A stretch of 64,000 nucleotides of DNA from Bdellovibrio bacteriovorus (GCF_001592755.1 NZ_LUKF01000014.1:841-64840), one strand, 5' to 3'. Counted from the first letter of the stretch, positions 1-9,042 are shown. The notes: a model not told the origin generated them from the sequence alone. Numbers and translations are program-made.

Positions 1-1004
1 GCCAGAAGATTTGTTTGGAAAGAAATGTCTTCGATGATGTTGATGATGTCTTGCATTTTTTTCGAGCTGTCGCTGATCTTAGCCATCGACTGCATTAACT
101 GCTGAATGGCGTGCGACCCATCTTCGGCAGAACGTTTGGATTCTTCTGACGCTAGTTTTGCCTGCATCGCACGCTCGGCGCTTGTTTTTACGATGGATTC
201 AATTTCGGTCATGGAAGCTGTGCTTTCTTCTACCATTGCTGCGGCTTTACTAGATCCGCCATGAACCGTTTTGCTGGTTTCGGTCAAAGCAGATGAAGCT
301 TTGTGAACTTCTAAAGAATTTTCCGCTAAAGCCTCGCAGATTTTTTTAACTGTCTTACTAATAGAGATCGCCGCGACGAAGGAAACGACGCCCGCTAAGA
401 CGATGGAAACAATGGCAAATAAGCTCACCCATGTTTTAGATTCGGCTTCTGCTTTGTGGGCCAAAGCGGAAGCTCTTTCCGCATACTCAACCTGATATTG
501 GGTTTCACGCAATAGCGGAGCATAAACTTTATCGGCCTTTTCCGGGCAAACCTCGCGAATCAGATTCGTGATTTTTACTTCGTTAGTTTGAAAGTCCTGG
601 GCCAACGTAAGAACTTCGGCGCCAAAATTTTTAAATTCCTTCCAGCCGGTTAAAAACTCCTGAAAACTCGCTCGCTGAGAGGCCGCAGGATCTATCTTCA
701 TATAGCGTTCGATGTGTTCTTCAAATAGGGCTATTTGTTTTTTAGATTGCTCTGCGTATTTTGAAACGTCTTGCTGATTGTTGCCGGACAACCCGATACT
801 CCGCACGTGAATGCGCAGTTCGCGAATGGTGGCACGCAGATCCGCGAGTTCTTTGAGAGAAGGAAGATTTTCATCAGCAACAATACTGTATTCGTCAGCA
901 ACTTCGTTTAGGAAATAAAAACCAATCGCTCCGCTTGTCGCAGCTAGTAGCGATACAAACAAACCCATGACTGTAAGCTTCGCTTTAAGACTCCAAGATT
1001 TCAT
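1..1004 (-). CDS. Methyl-accepting chemotaxis protein, N-terminal part
   Basis: Partial gene: the start is inside the window and the C-terminus lies beyond the left edge. About 334 residues are visible. A first membrane segment (residues 10-32) is followed by a helical periplasmic sensor of the four-helix-bundle type (33-188) and a second membrane segment (190-212). Then comes a cytoplasmic coiled coil with short heptads such as KAAAMVEESTASM and, near the edge, IIEDISFQTNLLA, which is the start of the conserved MCP signalling tip. There is little room for a classical HAMP domain after the second membrane segment. It should signal through CheW/CheA. A candidate sigma-28 promoter lies just upstream. 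Family assignment is firm; the ligand is unknown. Confidence 0.93.
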   Translation of the reverse strand, partial: MKSWSLKAKLTVMGLFVSLLAATSGAIGFYFLNEVADEYSIVADENLPSLKELADLRATIRELRIHVRSIGLSGNNQQDVSKYAEQSKKQIALFEEHIERYMKIDPAASQRASFQEFLTGWKEFKNFGAEVLTLAQDFQTNEVKITNLIREVCPEKADKVYAPLLRETQYQVEYAERASALAHKAEAESKTWVSLFAIVSIVLAGVVSFVAAISISKTVKKICEALAENSLEVHKASSALTETSKTVHGGSSKAAAMVEESTASMTEIESIVKTSAERAMQAKLASEESKRSAEDGSHAIQQLMQSMAKISDSSKKMQDIINIIEDISFQTNLL

Positions 1005-1041
1005 AAACGTCTACTCCAGTTGGTAAAGGTTCCTAAAGAAT

Positions 1042-1068
1042 TCATCGGCTGGAGTTGTGAAAGATGTA
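1042..1068 (-). promoter_or_regulatory. Candidate sigma-28 (FliA) promoter for the chemoreceptor
   Basis: On the minus strand TACATCTT, an 11-nt spacer and GCCGATGA match the FliA consensus TAAAGTTT-N11-GCCGATAA at 5/8 and 7/8 positions. The site lies about 38 nt before the chemoreceptor ATG. Chemoreceptor genes are typical late-class flagellar genes. Recognised by eye only. Confidence 0.45.
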
Positions 1069-1200
1069 GAAGAAAAGATCACAAAAAATAAACTTCATGT
1101 TTTTTTGGACCTAAACATTTCGACGAAAATTAGACATCACAAAAGTAAGTTTAGCAGAATGAAAATTAAATGGAAATGTGATGTGGAAAAGTAAACGAGA

Positions 1201-1219
1201 GGGGGAAAGAATTGCCCCC
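1201..1219 (-). terminator. Terminator of the sensory operon
   Basis: On the minus strand GGGGG and CCCCC arms flank a 9-nt loop, followed by a T-rich stretch. The hairpin sits 8 nt after the stop of the last sensory gene. The rest of the 222-nt gap up to the chemoreceptor start holds only the candidate promoter. Confidence 0.6.
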
Positions 1220-1226
1220 GAAGTAT

Positions 1227-2819
1227 CTAATGCAAGACTTCCTTTGGAGAAAGAAGCTTAATAATAAGTTCTGTCAGTTCTTTGCGGCGAACAGGTTTTG
1301 TCATCACCTCATCGCATCCGGCATCTAAGCATTTCTTGGCTTCTTCCTTCATTGCATGAGCAGTGAGGGCGATGATAGGACCGCCGTAACCGTTATCACG
1401 GGCTCGTCCTGTGGCTTCATAACCGTCCATCAAGGGCATTTGAATATCCATCAAGACTATATCCGGCTTTCTATCGGATATCATGCTCAGAGCTTCTGCG
1501 CCGGAGCTGGCCTCAATGATTTCTGATCCGGAGTGTTTCAAATAGCGATCAATCAAAAGGCGGTTATCACTCACATCATCAACGACAAGAATCTTTTTAC
1601 CTTCCAGAACTTCAACTTTAGCTTGGCTGCCTTCTTGAGGAAGAGTCGCTAAGTGAGGAGCGTTGGCCAGGGCTTGCGAATTCTCTAAAATCATTGAAAT
1701 TTCAAATGTGGAACCTTCGCCAGGCACAGATTCTTTTAGAATCAAATCCCCATGAAGTGTTTGAGCTAAGTGCCTAGAAATCACTAAGCCTAATCCCGTG
1801 CCACCAAAGCGACGTCGAGTCGAAATATCCGCCTGACTGAAAGGTTGGAAAAGATTTTTCTGTTCGTCTTTGGAAATTCCGATACCAGAGTCTTTCACTT
1901 TGAAAAACAATCGCGTGGAATTTCTGCCAGCTGGCTCGGCGGTCACTTCGACGTCGACGCTTCCTTTTTCCGTAAACTTCACGGCATTACCGATGATGTT
2001 TAAAAGAACCTGCTTAATACGAATCGGATCAGAATAAAATTTAGATTGCGGCAAGAATCGGCGAATGCGCAGAGCGATGCCCTTTTGTTCACAGCGCAAG
2101 TTCAATGTCGCGCTGATATCATCAATCACTTCATCCAAAGAAAATTTTGCTTTTACCAATTGAAGCTGTTGCGCTTCGATTTTTGAAAGATCCAAAATAT
2201 CATCGATAAGACGCAGAAGAAGTTCTCCGTTACGACGGATGGCCGCTAAACAGTCCAATCTTTCATCTTCGCTCAGAACTTCCTGGGAAAGAACGTCAGA
2301 AAATCCTAAAACCGAAGCCAGGGGCGTGCGAATTTCGTGAGACATGTTCGCTAAGAACTGGCTTTTTGCCATATTGGCGTCTTCTGCTCTTCTGCGAAGG
2401 TTTTCAACTTCCTTCATCTGTTCACGCAAAAGACGAGCTTGATAATCTAGCTGAACGAAGGCCTGCACTTTGCTGCGAACGATGTAGGGATCCAAAGGTT
2501 TAAACATTAAATCGATGGCACCGGTTTCATAGCCCTCGAAGATGATGGACTGATCGCGCTGTTCTGCCGTCACAAAGATAACTGGCAGATTGCGGGTGCG
2601 ATGCACACCACGAATAAGTCTTGCGAGTTCAAAACCGCTGACCCCAGGCATTTGAATATCTAAAAGCGCCAATGCGAAATCGTGCTCCAGAATATGATTT
2701 AAGGCCTCTTCCGCATTGACGGCAGAGTATATATCGATGTCATCATTCGCAATCAGCTCTGACATCGCAACAATGTTTTCTCGGTGGTCATCCACGACGA
2801 GAATTTTTGTTTTATCCAT
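1227..2819 (-). CDS. Hybrid histidine kinase, REC-HisKA-HATPase-REC
   Basis: Cytoplasmic hybrid kinase of 530 residues with no membrane segment. The N-terminal receiver (residues 5-120) has the phospho-acceptor Asp54 in LLDIQMP and the conserved Lys in FKPLD. A short coiled coil leads to the HisKA domain with the phospho-His161 (NMSHEIRTPL). A HATPase domain follows with N, G1 (DSGIGIS) and G2 (GGTGLGL) boxes, then a C-terminal receiver (about 412-525) with VLMDIQMP and TKPV. The chosen ATG has GGGAGA six bases upstream; an ATG 14 codons earlier lacks such a site. The REC-first layout suggests it takes phosphate or allosteric input from the large kinase encoded upstream in the same operon. 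The output is unknown. Confidence 0.92.
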   Translation of the reverse strand: MDKTKILVVDDHRENIVAMSELIANDDIDIYSAVNAEEALNHILEHDFALALLDIQMPGVSGFELARLIRGVHRTRNLPVIFVTAEQRDQSIIFEGYETGAIDLMFKPLDPYIVRSKVQAFVQLDYQARLLREQMKEVENLRRRAEDANMAKSQFLANMSHEIRTPLASVLGFSDVLSQEVLSEDERLDCLAAIRRNGELLLRLIDDILDLSKIEAQQLQLVKAKFSLDEVIDDISATLNLRCEQKGIALRIRRFLPQSKFYSDPIRIKQVLLNIIGNAVKFTEKGSVDVEVTAEPAGRNSTRLFFKVKDSGIGISKDEQKNLFQPFSQADISTRRRFGGTGLGLVISRHLAQTLHGDLILKESVPGEGSTFEISMILENSQALANAPHLATLPQEGSQAKVEVLEGKKILVVDDVSDNRLLIDRYLKHSGSEIIEASSGAEALSMISDRKPDIVLMDIQMPLMDGYEATGRARDNGYGGPIIALTAHAMKEEAKKCLDAGCDEVMTKPVRRKELTELIIKLLSPKEVLH

Positions 2820-2910
2820 GTTTCTCCCAAACATGCCATCTCCACGAACGTACCGAATCATGTAAACAAGTTGTTATAGCTGTTGTCCACATCTATTACA
2901 GAATCATTAA

Positions 2911-3753
2911 TTACACTTTTCTCATTTTCTTTGCTACTTGCATTGGATTCTTTTGATAAATTCTTTGTCCCGCATCAATCTCATCAAACGATTCGTTGTG
3001 CTGCGAAAAGCGCAAAGTTTCTTTGGAACCCAAGCCTAAAAATCCGCGATCACTTAAAGAGTTATAGAAAAGATCAAAAACCCGTCCTTGCAACTCTCGA
3101 TTGAAATAGATCATCACGTTGCGACAGAAAATTACGTTGTGCTCTAAGAAAGACTCATCAGTCGCCAAATTATGATCAGAGAAGACAACGTGATCACGCA
3201 AGGAAGACCGAAAGCGCGCTAAGTTATAGTCTGCCGTATAGTACTCCGAAGGACTTTCTTTTCCGCCAGCGGCGGTATAGTTTTTCGCGAAGGCGCGCAT
3301 GCTTTCAACGCTATAAATACCTTCTGAGGCGGTCTTTAAAGAATTGTGATTTATATCAGTCGCGTAGATCAGCGACCTTTCATACAAACCCTCTTCTTGA
3401 AGCAAAATAGCTAAACTATAAACTTCTTCTCCGGTACTACAGCCCGCGATCCAGAAGTTGAGCGCGGGGTAAGTCTTCAGCATGGGCACAACTTTTTCAC
3501 GAAACGACAGAAAAAACGAAGGATCGCGAAAAAGCTCCGTCGTCGAAACCGTCAATTGAGGAACCAGTTCCGCAAAAAAGCGTGGATCGCGCAGAATACG
3601 AGCCATAAGCTCTAACTCATCTGGCAGACCGTACTTCGTCAACAGACCTTCAATTCTGCGGGTGAACGAGCTTTCATTATAGCCAGTAAAGTCGTAGCCG
3701 TACTTCTCGTAAATTCCCTGCAGTAAAAGTTTTCTTGCCAGAGCATCGTTCAT
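2911..3753 (-). CDS. CheR-type protein-glutamate methyltransferase
   Basis: 280-residue CheR-family SAM-dependent methyltransferase. An N-terminal helical domain (about 1-75) precedes the catalytic domain with the SAM-binding sequence AGCSTGEEVYSLAI and the family motif FCRNVMIYF. Such enzymes methylate glutamates on chemoreceptors or related sensors. Its ATG overlaps the upstream kinase stop as TAATG, which implies translational coupling. Lacking a local chemoreceptor or CheB partner in the operon, it may act on the neighbouring kinase sensors rather than in classical chemotaxis; that is inference. It has no TPR extension. Confidence 0.9.
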   Translation of the reverse strand: MNDALARKLLLQGIYEKYGYDFTGYNESSFTRRIEGLLTKYGLPDELELMARILRDPRFFAELVPQLTVSTTELFRDPSFFLSFREKVVPMLKTYPALNFWIAGCSTGEEVYSLAILLQEEGLYERSLIYATDINHNSLKTASEGIYSVESMRAFAKNYTAAGGKESPSEYYTADYNLARFRSSLRDHVVFSDHNLATDESFLEHNVIFCRNVMIYFNRELQGRVFDLFYNSLSDRGFLGLGSKETLRFSQHNESFDEIDAGQRIYQKNPMQVAKKMRKV

Positions 3754-6700
3754 TAAACAACAGTCTCCAAGGAAGAAATCCACACTTTCAATACCGAAAC
3801 CAAACTGCCTAAATTGATCGGCTTCGGTAGATAATCATTGGCACCGACTTGAATGCACTTCTCGTGATCGCCCTTCATGGCTTTGGCTGTCAATGCGATG
3901 ATTGGTGTTGTTGCGTACTGACTTTTTTCACGGATTTTCTGGATGGTTTCATATCCGTCCATACGTGGCATCATGATATCCATAAGAATCACGTCGATTT
4001 TGGGAACTTCATCCAGCTTTTCAAGAGCTTCGATACCATCGCGGGCAACCACGACCTTAAAGCCTTTGCTTTCTAAAACATGGGTTAGTGAAAATAAGTT
4101 TCGCAGATCATCATCGACCAGAAGAACTGTTCTGCCTTCAAAGCTTTGCTCGCGGCTGCGCAACTGCTTTAATATATCCCGTTGCGATTCTGGTAAATCT
4201 CCTTCAACTCGGTGAAGGAACAAGTTCACTTCATCTAACAAGCGTTCCGGAGAACGCACGCCCTTAAGAATAATGCTTTCGGCGTACTGACGAAGTGCTG
4301 CTTCTTCGTCGCGAGAAAGATCCTGACCTGTATAGATAATAACCGGAGGCAGGTGAGAGCTAACGGCGTTCAACTTATCCAGGAATTCCGCACCGCTCAT
4401 GTCTGGCAATGCAAGATCCAAAACCACGCAATCAAAATTTTCTTTTCTTAAATGTTCTAAAGCTTCTTCGCCGTGGCTAGCACCCACTATTTTAAGGTCT
4501 AAACCTTGAACCAGACTGATAATCGCTTCTCGTTGGGCCTGATCGTCTTCGATAACTAAAAGGCTGCGGGCTTTTTTCGAAATCAAAGCTTCAATTTGGC
4601 TAAGGGCTGTGCCGACATCTTTTGTCGAAGTCGGTTTTGCTAGGTAACCCATGGCCCCCATGCGCATCGTGTTGTGTTGGTAGTCCAGAGCCGAGATCAT
4701 GTGAACCGGAACGTGACGCAGGCGAGGCATCTGCTTAATAGTTTCCAGCAAGCCTACGCCGCTGATCCCGGGCAGTTTAATATCTAGCATGATCGCCGTC
4801 GGAACATACTCTTTTAAAACGGCTAAAGCCAGTTCTCCCGAAGATGCTTCTAGTGATTGGTAACCGTAGCCTTTGGCCGTCTCGGCAATCAAGCGGCTTG
4901 TGGCTTCGTCATCCTCGACGATTAATAAAGTTTTTCTTTGGGGTTCCAAAGATGAAATCATGGTTGAAACTTTTTCGTCGACGATCACAGAGGAACGTTC
5001 CGGTCGCGTTGGAGCGGTGTATTTAACCACCTGTTGAGAAGCCGTTTCGCTATGAGGTGATGAGCTCGCTCCAGGAAGTGTTTGCGGAATTTCCAAAGTA
5101 AACGCGCTACCGTAGCCAACTTCGCTGTCCACGTAAACATGTCCACCTAAAAGCGATGTCAACTCGCGAGAGATTGTCAGTCCTAATCCAGTACCGCCAT
5201 AACGTCGACTGATGGAACTGTCTGCTTGCTCGAAGGCTTCAAAGATGGTGACGCGTTTTTCGTCAGAGATGCCGATACCTGTATCGATGATTTTGATAGT
5301 CACGAAATCTTTATGTGTCGACGAATGTTCCGCTTTAATGGTGATGCTTCCTTTTTCAGTGAACTTCACCGCATTGGAAAGGAAGTTGCGCAGGATTTGT
5401 TCAACACGCTGTAAATCTGTGTTCATGGGAAGTGCTTTGATCTCTTCCGAAGCGTCAATCACCAGACGCAGATTCTTTTTATTTGTTTGCGGCAAGAATG
5501 TGGATTGAAGCTGGGAAATCAAGTGGCCCATCGTGAATCGTTCGGCTCGCAAAGTCAGCTTGCGTGCTTCAATTTTAGAGATGTCCAGGATATCACTGAT
5601 AAGACCCAACAAATCATTTCCGGCATCATAGATCGTAGAAGCAAAACCGATTTGCTGCTCGTTCAGGTTGCCCTCTTTGTTTTCTTTAAGCAGTGTCGCT
5701 AGAATCAGTAAGCTGTTCAGTGGGGTGCGCAGTTCATGCGACATCTTGGCTAAAAATTCTGACTTGTACTGATTGGTCTTTTCTAAATCCAGGGCTTTGG
5801 CTTCTACTTCCTTACGCGAAAACTCCAATTCACGGTTTTTATTATTTAAGTTTTCTTGTTGAATTTCCAAAGCACGTGCTTGTTCCTCAAGTTCTTCATT
5901 GCTTGCACGAAGCTCTTCTTGTTGTGCTTGCAGTTCGAGGGCTTGTTCTTGAGTTGTATTCAATAAACGCTGCAAATCTTCTTTCGCATGCGCGGTGTTG
6001 ATTCCCACGGCGACGACTTCGCGCAGACTGTTTAAAAGCGCGCGCTCGTCGTCAGTAAGATCGCGGAAGAGTGCGAACTCTAAAATGCCCACCGGTCTGC
6101 CATACTGATAAATCGGAAAGAACAGTATCGACTTTGGATCTGTGATGCCCAGACTAGATTCGATTTGCAGATAGCCGCTGGGAACATTGCGGATTTTAAA
6201 CATCTCATCTTTTTGAACGGCTTCTCCTAAAAGAGTTTCACCGATTTTAATACGTTCAATCCGTCTATGTGCGAAGGCTTTGCTTTCAGCGTACGTCGCC
6301 TTCAATAGCAGACTGTCCCCATCCGTAATGTAAAGACGAGCCGCCGGAATTTGCAGCAGACGACAAAGATAGTGCAGGACTTTGTCGCCAAGTTCGACCA
6401 TCGTAAGATCTTCCGCTAAGATGGCGGACACTTCTGCCAGTCGCGACTTCATCCAGGTTTCACGTGCTTGACGTGCATTTTCAGCACCCTGTTGGCGCCA
6501 ACTACGACGAATAAGATAAAAAGCCGTACCAGTTAAGGCTAAGTTCACCGCAATCGAAAAGAACCAGGATATAAAACCAATGTCTTCAGAGTTCTGCGCT
6601 TTTTCTTGGCGATCTTTAAGCAGTCTTTGTTCTTCCGCTTTCATGTGACCGACTTGATCGCGCAACTTGTCCATGACAAGTTTACCCTCACCGGGTAAAG

Positions 6701-7124
6701 CCGCGTCTTCGCCGACGGAAGTGTTATTGCGAAGGGAATTTTTGAAAGCCGCTTCTCGATCCGCTAAAGTTTTTTCGATATCGTTCAAAGAGGCTTGCTG
6801 TCGAGGATTGTCGATCGTGAGACTGCGCAGATGTAGGTAGCGTTCGCGGGCTTCTTTCACGCCAGAAAAATACGGATCCAAATAATCTTTACGATTTGTC
6901 AGAAGATACCCGCGCACGCCCGTCTCAGCATCTTTCACGGCTGACATCATCAGATCGAGTTCGGAAATAACATTCGCTGTATGCTGCACCCAAATCTGCT
7001 GTTGGCGAATATTTCTAAAGACATTCAGAAGAAGAATCGAATTAAAAACGATCAGAACGGCAGCGATCAGAAAGAAGGTTTTTAATGTCGTAAAGCGAGA
7101 GCTTTTTTCGAAGGTTTCAGTCAC
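3753..7124 (-). CDS. CHASE3-GAF hybrid histidine kinase with three receivers
   Basis: 1123-residue membrane sensor. Membrane segments at about 13-36 and 184-206 bracket a periplasmic CHASE3 domain whose hallmark DAETGVRGYLLT is at 65-76. A GAF domain (about 225-380) and a long Glu/Gln-rich coiled coil (380-455) lead to HisKA with His463 (KMSHELRTPL). A HATPase domain follows (DTGIGIS, GGTGLGL). Three C-terminal receivers carry MLDIKLP, VLDLALP and LMDIMMP. The middle receiver lacks the usual Lys-Pro and has ILKG instead, so it may be divergent. Translation probably starts at GTG with AAAGG six bases upstream; a nearby ATG is out of frame and stops at once. First gene of the sensory operon. 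Confidence 0.92.
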   Translation of the reverse strand: MTETFEKSSRFTTLKTFFLIAAVLIVFNSILLLNVFRNIRQQQIWVQHTANVISELDLMMSAVKDAETGVRGYLLTNRKDYLDPYFSGVKEARERYLHLRSLTIDNPRQQASLNDIEKTLADREAAFKNSLRNNTSVGEDAALPGEGKLVMDKLRDQVGHMKAEEQRLLKDRQEKAQNSEDIGFISWFFSIAVNLALTGTAFYLIRRSWRQQGAENARQARETWMKSRLAEVSAILAEDLTMVELGDKVLHYLCRLLQIPAARLYITDGDSLLLKATYAESKAFAHRRIERIKIGETLLGEAVQKDEMFKIRNVPSGYLQIESSLGITDPKSILFFPIYQYGRPVGILEFALFRDLTDDERALLNSLREVVAVGINTAHAKEDLQRLLNTTQEQALELQAQQEELRASNEELEEQARALEIQQENLNNKNRELEFSRKEVEAKALDLEKTNQYKSEFLAKMSHELRTPLNSLLILATLLKENKEGNLNEQQIGFASTIYDAGNDLLGLISDILDISKIEARKLTLRAERFTMGHLISQLQSTFLPQTNKKNLRLVIDASEEIKALPMNTDLQRVEQILRNFLSNAVKFTEKGSITIKAEHSSTHKDFVTIKIIDTGIGISDEKRVTIFEAFEQADSSISRRYGGTGLGLTISRELTSLLGGHVYVDSEVGYGSAFTLEIPQTLPGASSSPHSETASQQVVKYTAPTRPERSSVIVDEKVSTMISSLEPQRKTLLIVEDDEATSRLIAETAKGYGYQSLEASSGELALAVLKEYVPTAIMLDIKLPGISGVGLLETIKQMPRLRHVPVHMISALDYQHNTMRMGAMGYLAKPTSTKDVGTALSQIEALISKKARSLLVIEDDQAQREAIISLVQGLDLKIVGASHGEEALEHLRKENFDCVVLDLALPDMSGAEFLDKLNAVSSHLPPVIIYTGQDLSRDEEAALRQYAESIILKGVRSPERLLDEVNLFLHRVEGDLPESQRDILKQLRSREQSFEGRTVLLVDDDLRNLFSLTHVLESKGFKVVVARDGIEALEKLDEVPKIDVILMDIMMPRMDGYETIQKIREKSQYATTPIIALTAKAMKGDHEKCIQVGANDYLPKPINLGSLVSVLKVWISSLETVV

Positions 7125-7377
7125 ATCACACCTTTAAAAAGTTACAAATTGAATGCGATATTGCAGAGATAGCGACCCTTCCTATCACACCAGAAATAAA
7201 AATCCACAAAGGGACGTACTTTTCTCAGAAATTTGATGTACGCATCATAAAAAAGAAAATACTTAGCACTGCAAGTTCAGAAAGAAAACAGCAACGTGTT
7301 TTGATTTTTGAACGCTTTTTAACAGCAGCCTGTTTTCAGAGAGGAAATTCAGGAAATTCTTACAAGGATGTAATAGA

Positions 7378-7403
7378 CGCGCGCTCCGATGTTGGAGCGC
7401 GCG
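7378..7403. terminator. Strong GC hairpin downstream of msrB
   Basis: CGCGCGCTCC and GGAGCGCGCG form a perfect 10-bp stem with a 6-nt loop, 12 nt after the msrB stop. There is no clear T tract on either side, so its direction is uncertain. The rest of 7125-7377 is AT-rich leader sequence upstream of the sensory operon, in which I see no gene and no convincing promoter. Confidence 0.55.
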
Positions 7404-7415
7404 AAGAAATTTGAA

Positions 7416-8021
7416 CTATGGTTTATAAGGATTCTTTTTAGCTTCGGCCCAATCTTTTTCGTTAAAATCTTTGAGCCAATCTTCATAACCTTCCGCCTCC
7501 ATTTTTTCTAATGGAACGAAACGCAAAGAGCCGGAGTTAATACAATAGCGCAAACCATCTTCTCCGGGACCGTCATCAAAAACATGGCCCAAGTGTGAAT
7601 CTGCGCGAGAAGATCGAACCTCAGTTCGAACCATGCCGTGAGACATGTCTTTCTTTTCTTTCACGGTGCCTTTACTGATAGGTTTACTAAAGCTCGGCCA
7701 TCCCGTACCAGAATCAAATTTGTCCTTTGACGAAAATAACGGCTCTTTAGAAATCACGTCGACGTAAATTCCGGGATGATGATTATTCCAATAGGTATTT
7801 CTAAAAGGAGCTTCGGTTGCATTACGTTTTGTGATTTCGTATTGCTCGGGACTTAAGAGTTTTCTTAATTCCGCATCATCTTTCGGAAAGGCGCAAGTTT
7901 CAGGGTTGTACTTTTCAGTCTTCACGGATTCCTCCTTCGGGGGAGTCGCTTTTTTGCTAGGAGCTGCCGTAGCACCAAAGGCCAGTGTCACAAGCAGCGA
8001 AATAAGTGCAGGTGTTCTCAT
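7416..8021 (-). CDS. msrB: Exported peptide-methionine (R)-S-oxide reductase
   Basis: 201 residues with an N-terminal signal peptide (about 1-20, ending GATAA), so it probably repairs oxidised methionines in the periplasm. The MsrB fold is marked by [23 protein letters not shown] and [13 protein letters not shown]; Cys160 is the catalytic residue. The two CxxC zinc pairs of zinc-type MsrB are absent. The usual resolving Cys in SGCGWPSF is Thr106 here, leaving Cys43 near the N-terminus as the only other cysteine. GGAGG precedes the ATG. It has its own sigma-70-like promoter and appears monocistronic. Confidence 0.93.
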   Translation of the reverse strand: MRTPALISLLVTLAFGATAAPSKKATPPKEESVKTEKYNPETCAFPKDDAELRKLLSPEQYEITKRNATEAPFRNTYWNNHHPGIYVDVISKEPLFSSKDKFDSGTGWPSFSKPISKGTVKEKKDMSHGMVRTEVRSSRADSHLGHVFDDGPGEDGLRYCINSGSLRFVPLEKMEAEGYEDWLKDFNEKDWAEAKKNPYKP

Positions 8022-8041
8022 AAGAAAAACCTCCGACGTAT

Positions 8042-8070
8042 ATTCTACGGCGAATGAGGGGCTTTCTCAA
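8042..8070 (-). promoter_or_regulatory. Sigma-70-type promoter of msrB
   Basis: On the minus strand TTGAGA, a 17-nt spacer and TAGAAT each match the -35/-10 consensus at 5/6 positions. The -10 lies about 20 nt before the msrB ATG. Confidence 0.6.
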
Positions 8071-8117
8071 TAGTCCTGCGAGGAATAGTGTGAAGAGGGC
8101 TGGAGGAAAAGTGGTAT

Positions 8118-8145
8118 CCACGGCGTCTCTTGCGAGTCGCCGTGG
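8118..8145 (-). terminator. Hairpin downstream of the CsbD-like gene
   Basis: CCACGGCG and CGCCGTGG form a perfect 8-bp stem that continues with CTC/GAG inside. It lies just after the CsbD-like stop; a short T-rich tract follows on the minus strand. Confidence 0.5.
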
Positions 8146-8157
8146 AACTTCCGAATT

Positions 8158-8379
8158 TTAGTGCTTTTTCTTGTCGGGACCGTACTTTTTCAAAAGAGAA
8201 GTCAAAACGCCTTTGACCTCTTCTTCATGCAGACCGCATTTTTGTTGAACTAAGCCGTAGATAGATTTGATACTTCCGTGAGTCATATCTAATTCTTCAC
8301 TAGAAATGTCTTCCCATGTCTTTTGTAGCTCGGCTTTAAGTAAAGGCCATTTCTCTTTTGAAATCTGTGTATTCATCAT
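8158..8379 (-). CDS. CsbD-like stress protein
   Basis: Small soluble charged protein of about 73 residues. The pattern KEKWPLLKAELQKTW followed by a helical segment with YGLVQQKCGL matches the CsbD family, which is induced by general stress and has no defined biochemical role. The start is the first of two adjacent ATGs, with AGGAG six bases upstream. A sigma-54-like promoter lies about 32 nt upstream, which would be unusual control for this family. It appears to be a single-gene transcript. Confidence 0.72.
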   Translation of the reverse strand: MMNTQISKEKWPLLKAELQKTWEDISSEELDMTHGSIKSIYGLVQQKCGLHEEEVKGVLTSLLKKYGPDKKKH

Positions 8380-8410
8380 ACCGCTCTCCTGCGTTATGTG
8401 AATAAGAAGA

Positions 8411-8426
8411 AGCACAGGCGGTGCCA
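8411..8426 (-). promoter_or_regulatory. Candidate sigma-54 promoter of the CsbD-like gene
   Basis: On the minus strand TGGCACCGCCTGTGCT matches the -24/-12 consensus TGGCACG-N4-TTGCW at all but two fixed positions, with the correct GG-to-GC spacing. The expected start of transcription is about 20 nt before the ATG. Confidence 0.45.
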
Positions 8427-8483
8427 GCGGTTAAAAACGTCCTGATCAGTTTAAATGATTCGGATGGGGTATAATTCCACACA

Positions 8484-8502
8484 GCCGGGAATTGCTCCCG
8501 GC
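8484..8502. terminator. Hairpin after the small secreted protein gene
   Basis: GCCGGGA and TCCCGGC form a 7-bp stem next to the stop codon of the minus-strand gene. The T-rich side lies on the plus strand, so its direction as a terminator is unclear. Confidence 0.4.
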
Positions 8503-8508
8503 TTTTGC

Positions 8509-8931
8509 TTATTTACAGGAAAAACCGGGACCCGCACCAGAGTCGCGGAAGTTAAAATAGTCTCGTGTCTCAAGATCGTTCACAAAAAGCTGCCCTGTAT
8601 AGTGAGAGAACTCAGATCCTTTAAACTGCGGATACAATCTGAGGTAAACGCCTTCGGCATCACCACGCATACTGATGTCGCTATAATACACTTCGGGTGT
8701 CATGCGAATATTCGAGTTCGTATAATTCTGTGCGAAACCTTTTTCTTTCACGATCAACGTGGCCCCGAAATTATAACTGCCGATAAAAGGAGTTTTTGGG
8801 TCGATGGCTTTATTGAAAAGCACCTCAATTTGCACGTCATCATTCTGAGACGGAATACAAATCAAACGGGTGACGGAAGCAAGTGCGGATGAAGAGGACA
8901 GGGCAATTAAAATGGAAATCAGTGTTTTCAT
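8509..8931 (-). CDS. Small secreted protein of unknown function
   Basis: 140 residues starting MKTLISILIALSSSSALA, a clear signal peptide. The mature part has two cysteines (in RLICIPSQ and in the C-terminal FSCK), which could form a disulfide. It has alternating beta-like segments (QIEVLF, ATLIVKE, GVYLRLYPQF). I do not recognise a family. The reading frame opens 21 codons earlier, but the signal peptide argues for the inner ATG. No strong Shine-Dalgarno is visible. Flanked by hairpins on both sides, it is probably a single-gene unit. Confidence 0.65.
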   Translation of the reverse strand: MKTLISILIALSSSSALASVTRLICIPSQNDDVQIEVLFNKAIDPKTPFIGSYNFGATLIVKEKGFAQNYTNSNIRMTPEVYYSDISMRGDAEGVYLRLYPQFKGSEFSHYTGQLFVNDLETRDYFNFRDSGAGPGFSCK

Positions 8932-8996
8932 AGTGAAGGGAATTAACGATCCCGGATCACAAACGCAAATAAAAAAACTCCGTGGAAAGCTCAATG

Positions 8997-9027
8997 AGAA
9001 AATGCGGAGGATGGCTCCGCATTTTCT
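8997..9027 (-). terminator. Terminator of the ggt/VOC transcript
   Basis: AGAAAATGCGGAG and CTCCGCATTTTCT form a perfect 13-bp stem with a 5-nt loop. It is A-rich before and T-rich after the GC core on both strands, so it could work in both directions. Confidence 0.8.
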
Positions 9028-9042
9028 TAGTCGAAAACAAAA

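Noticed and set aside
2883-3104. Plus-strand ORF overlapping the CheR gene end
   Set aside because: Antisense to conserved CheR codons, with no ribosome site or family motif.
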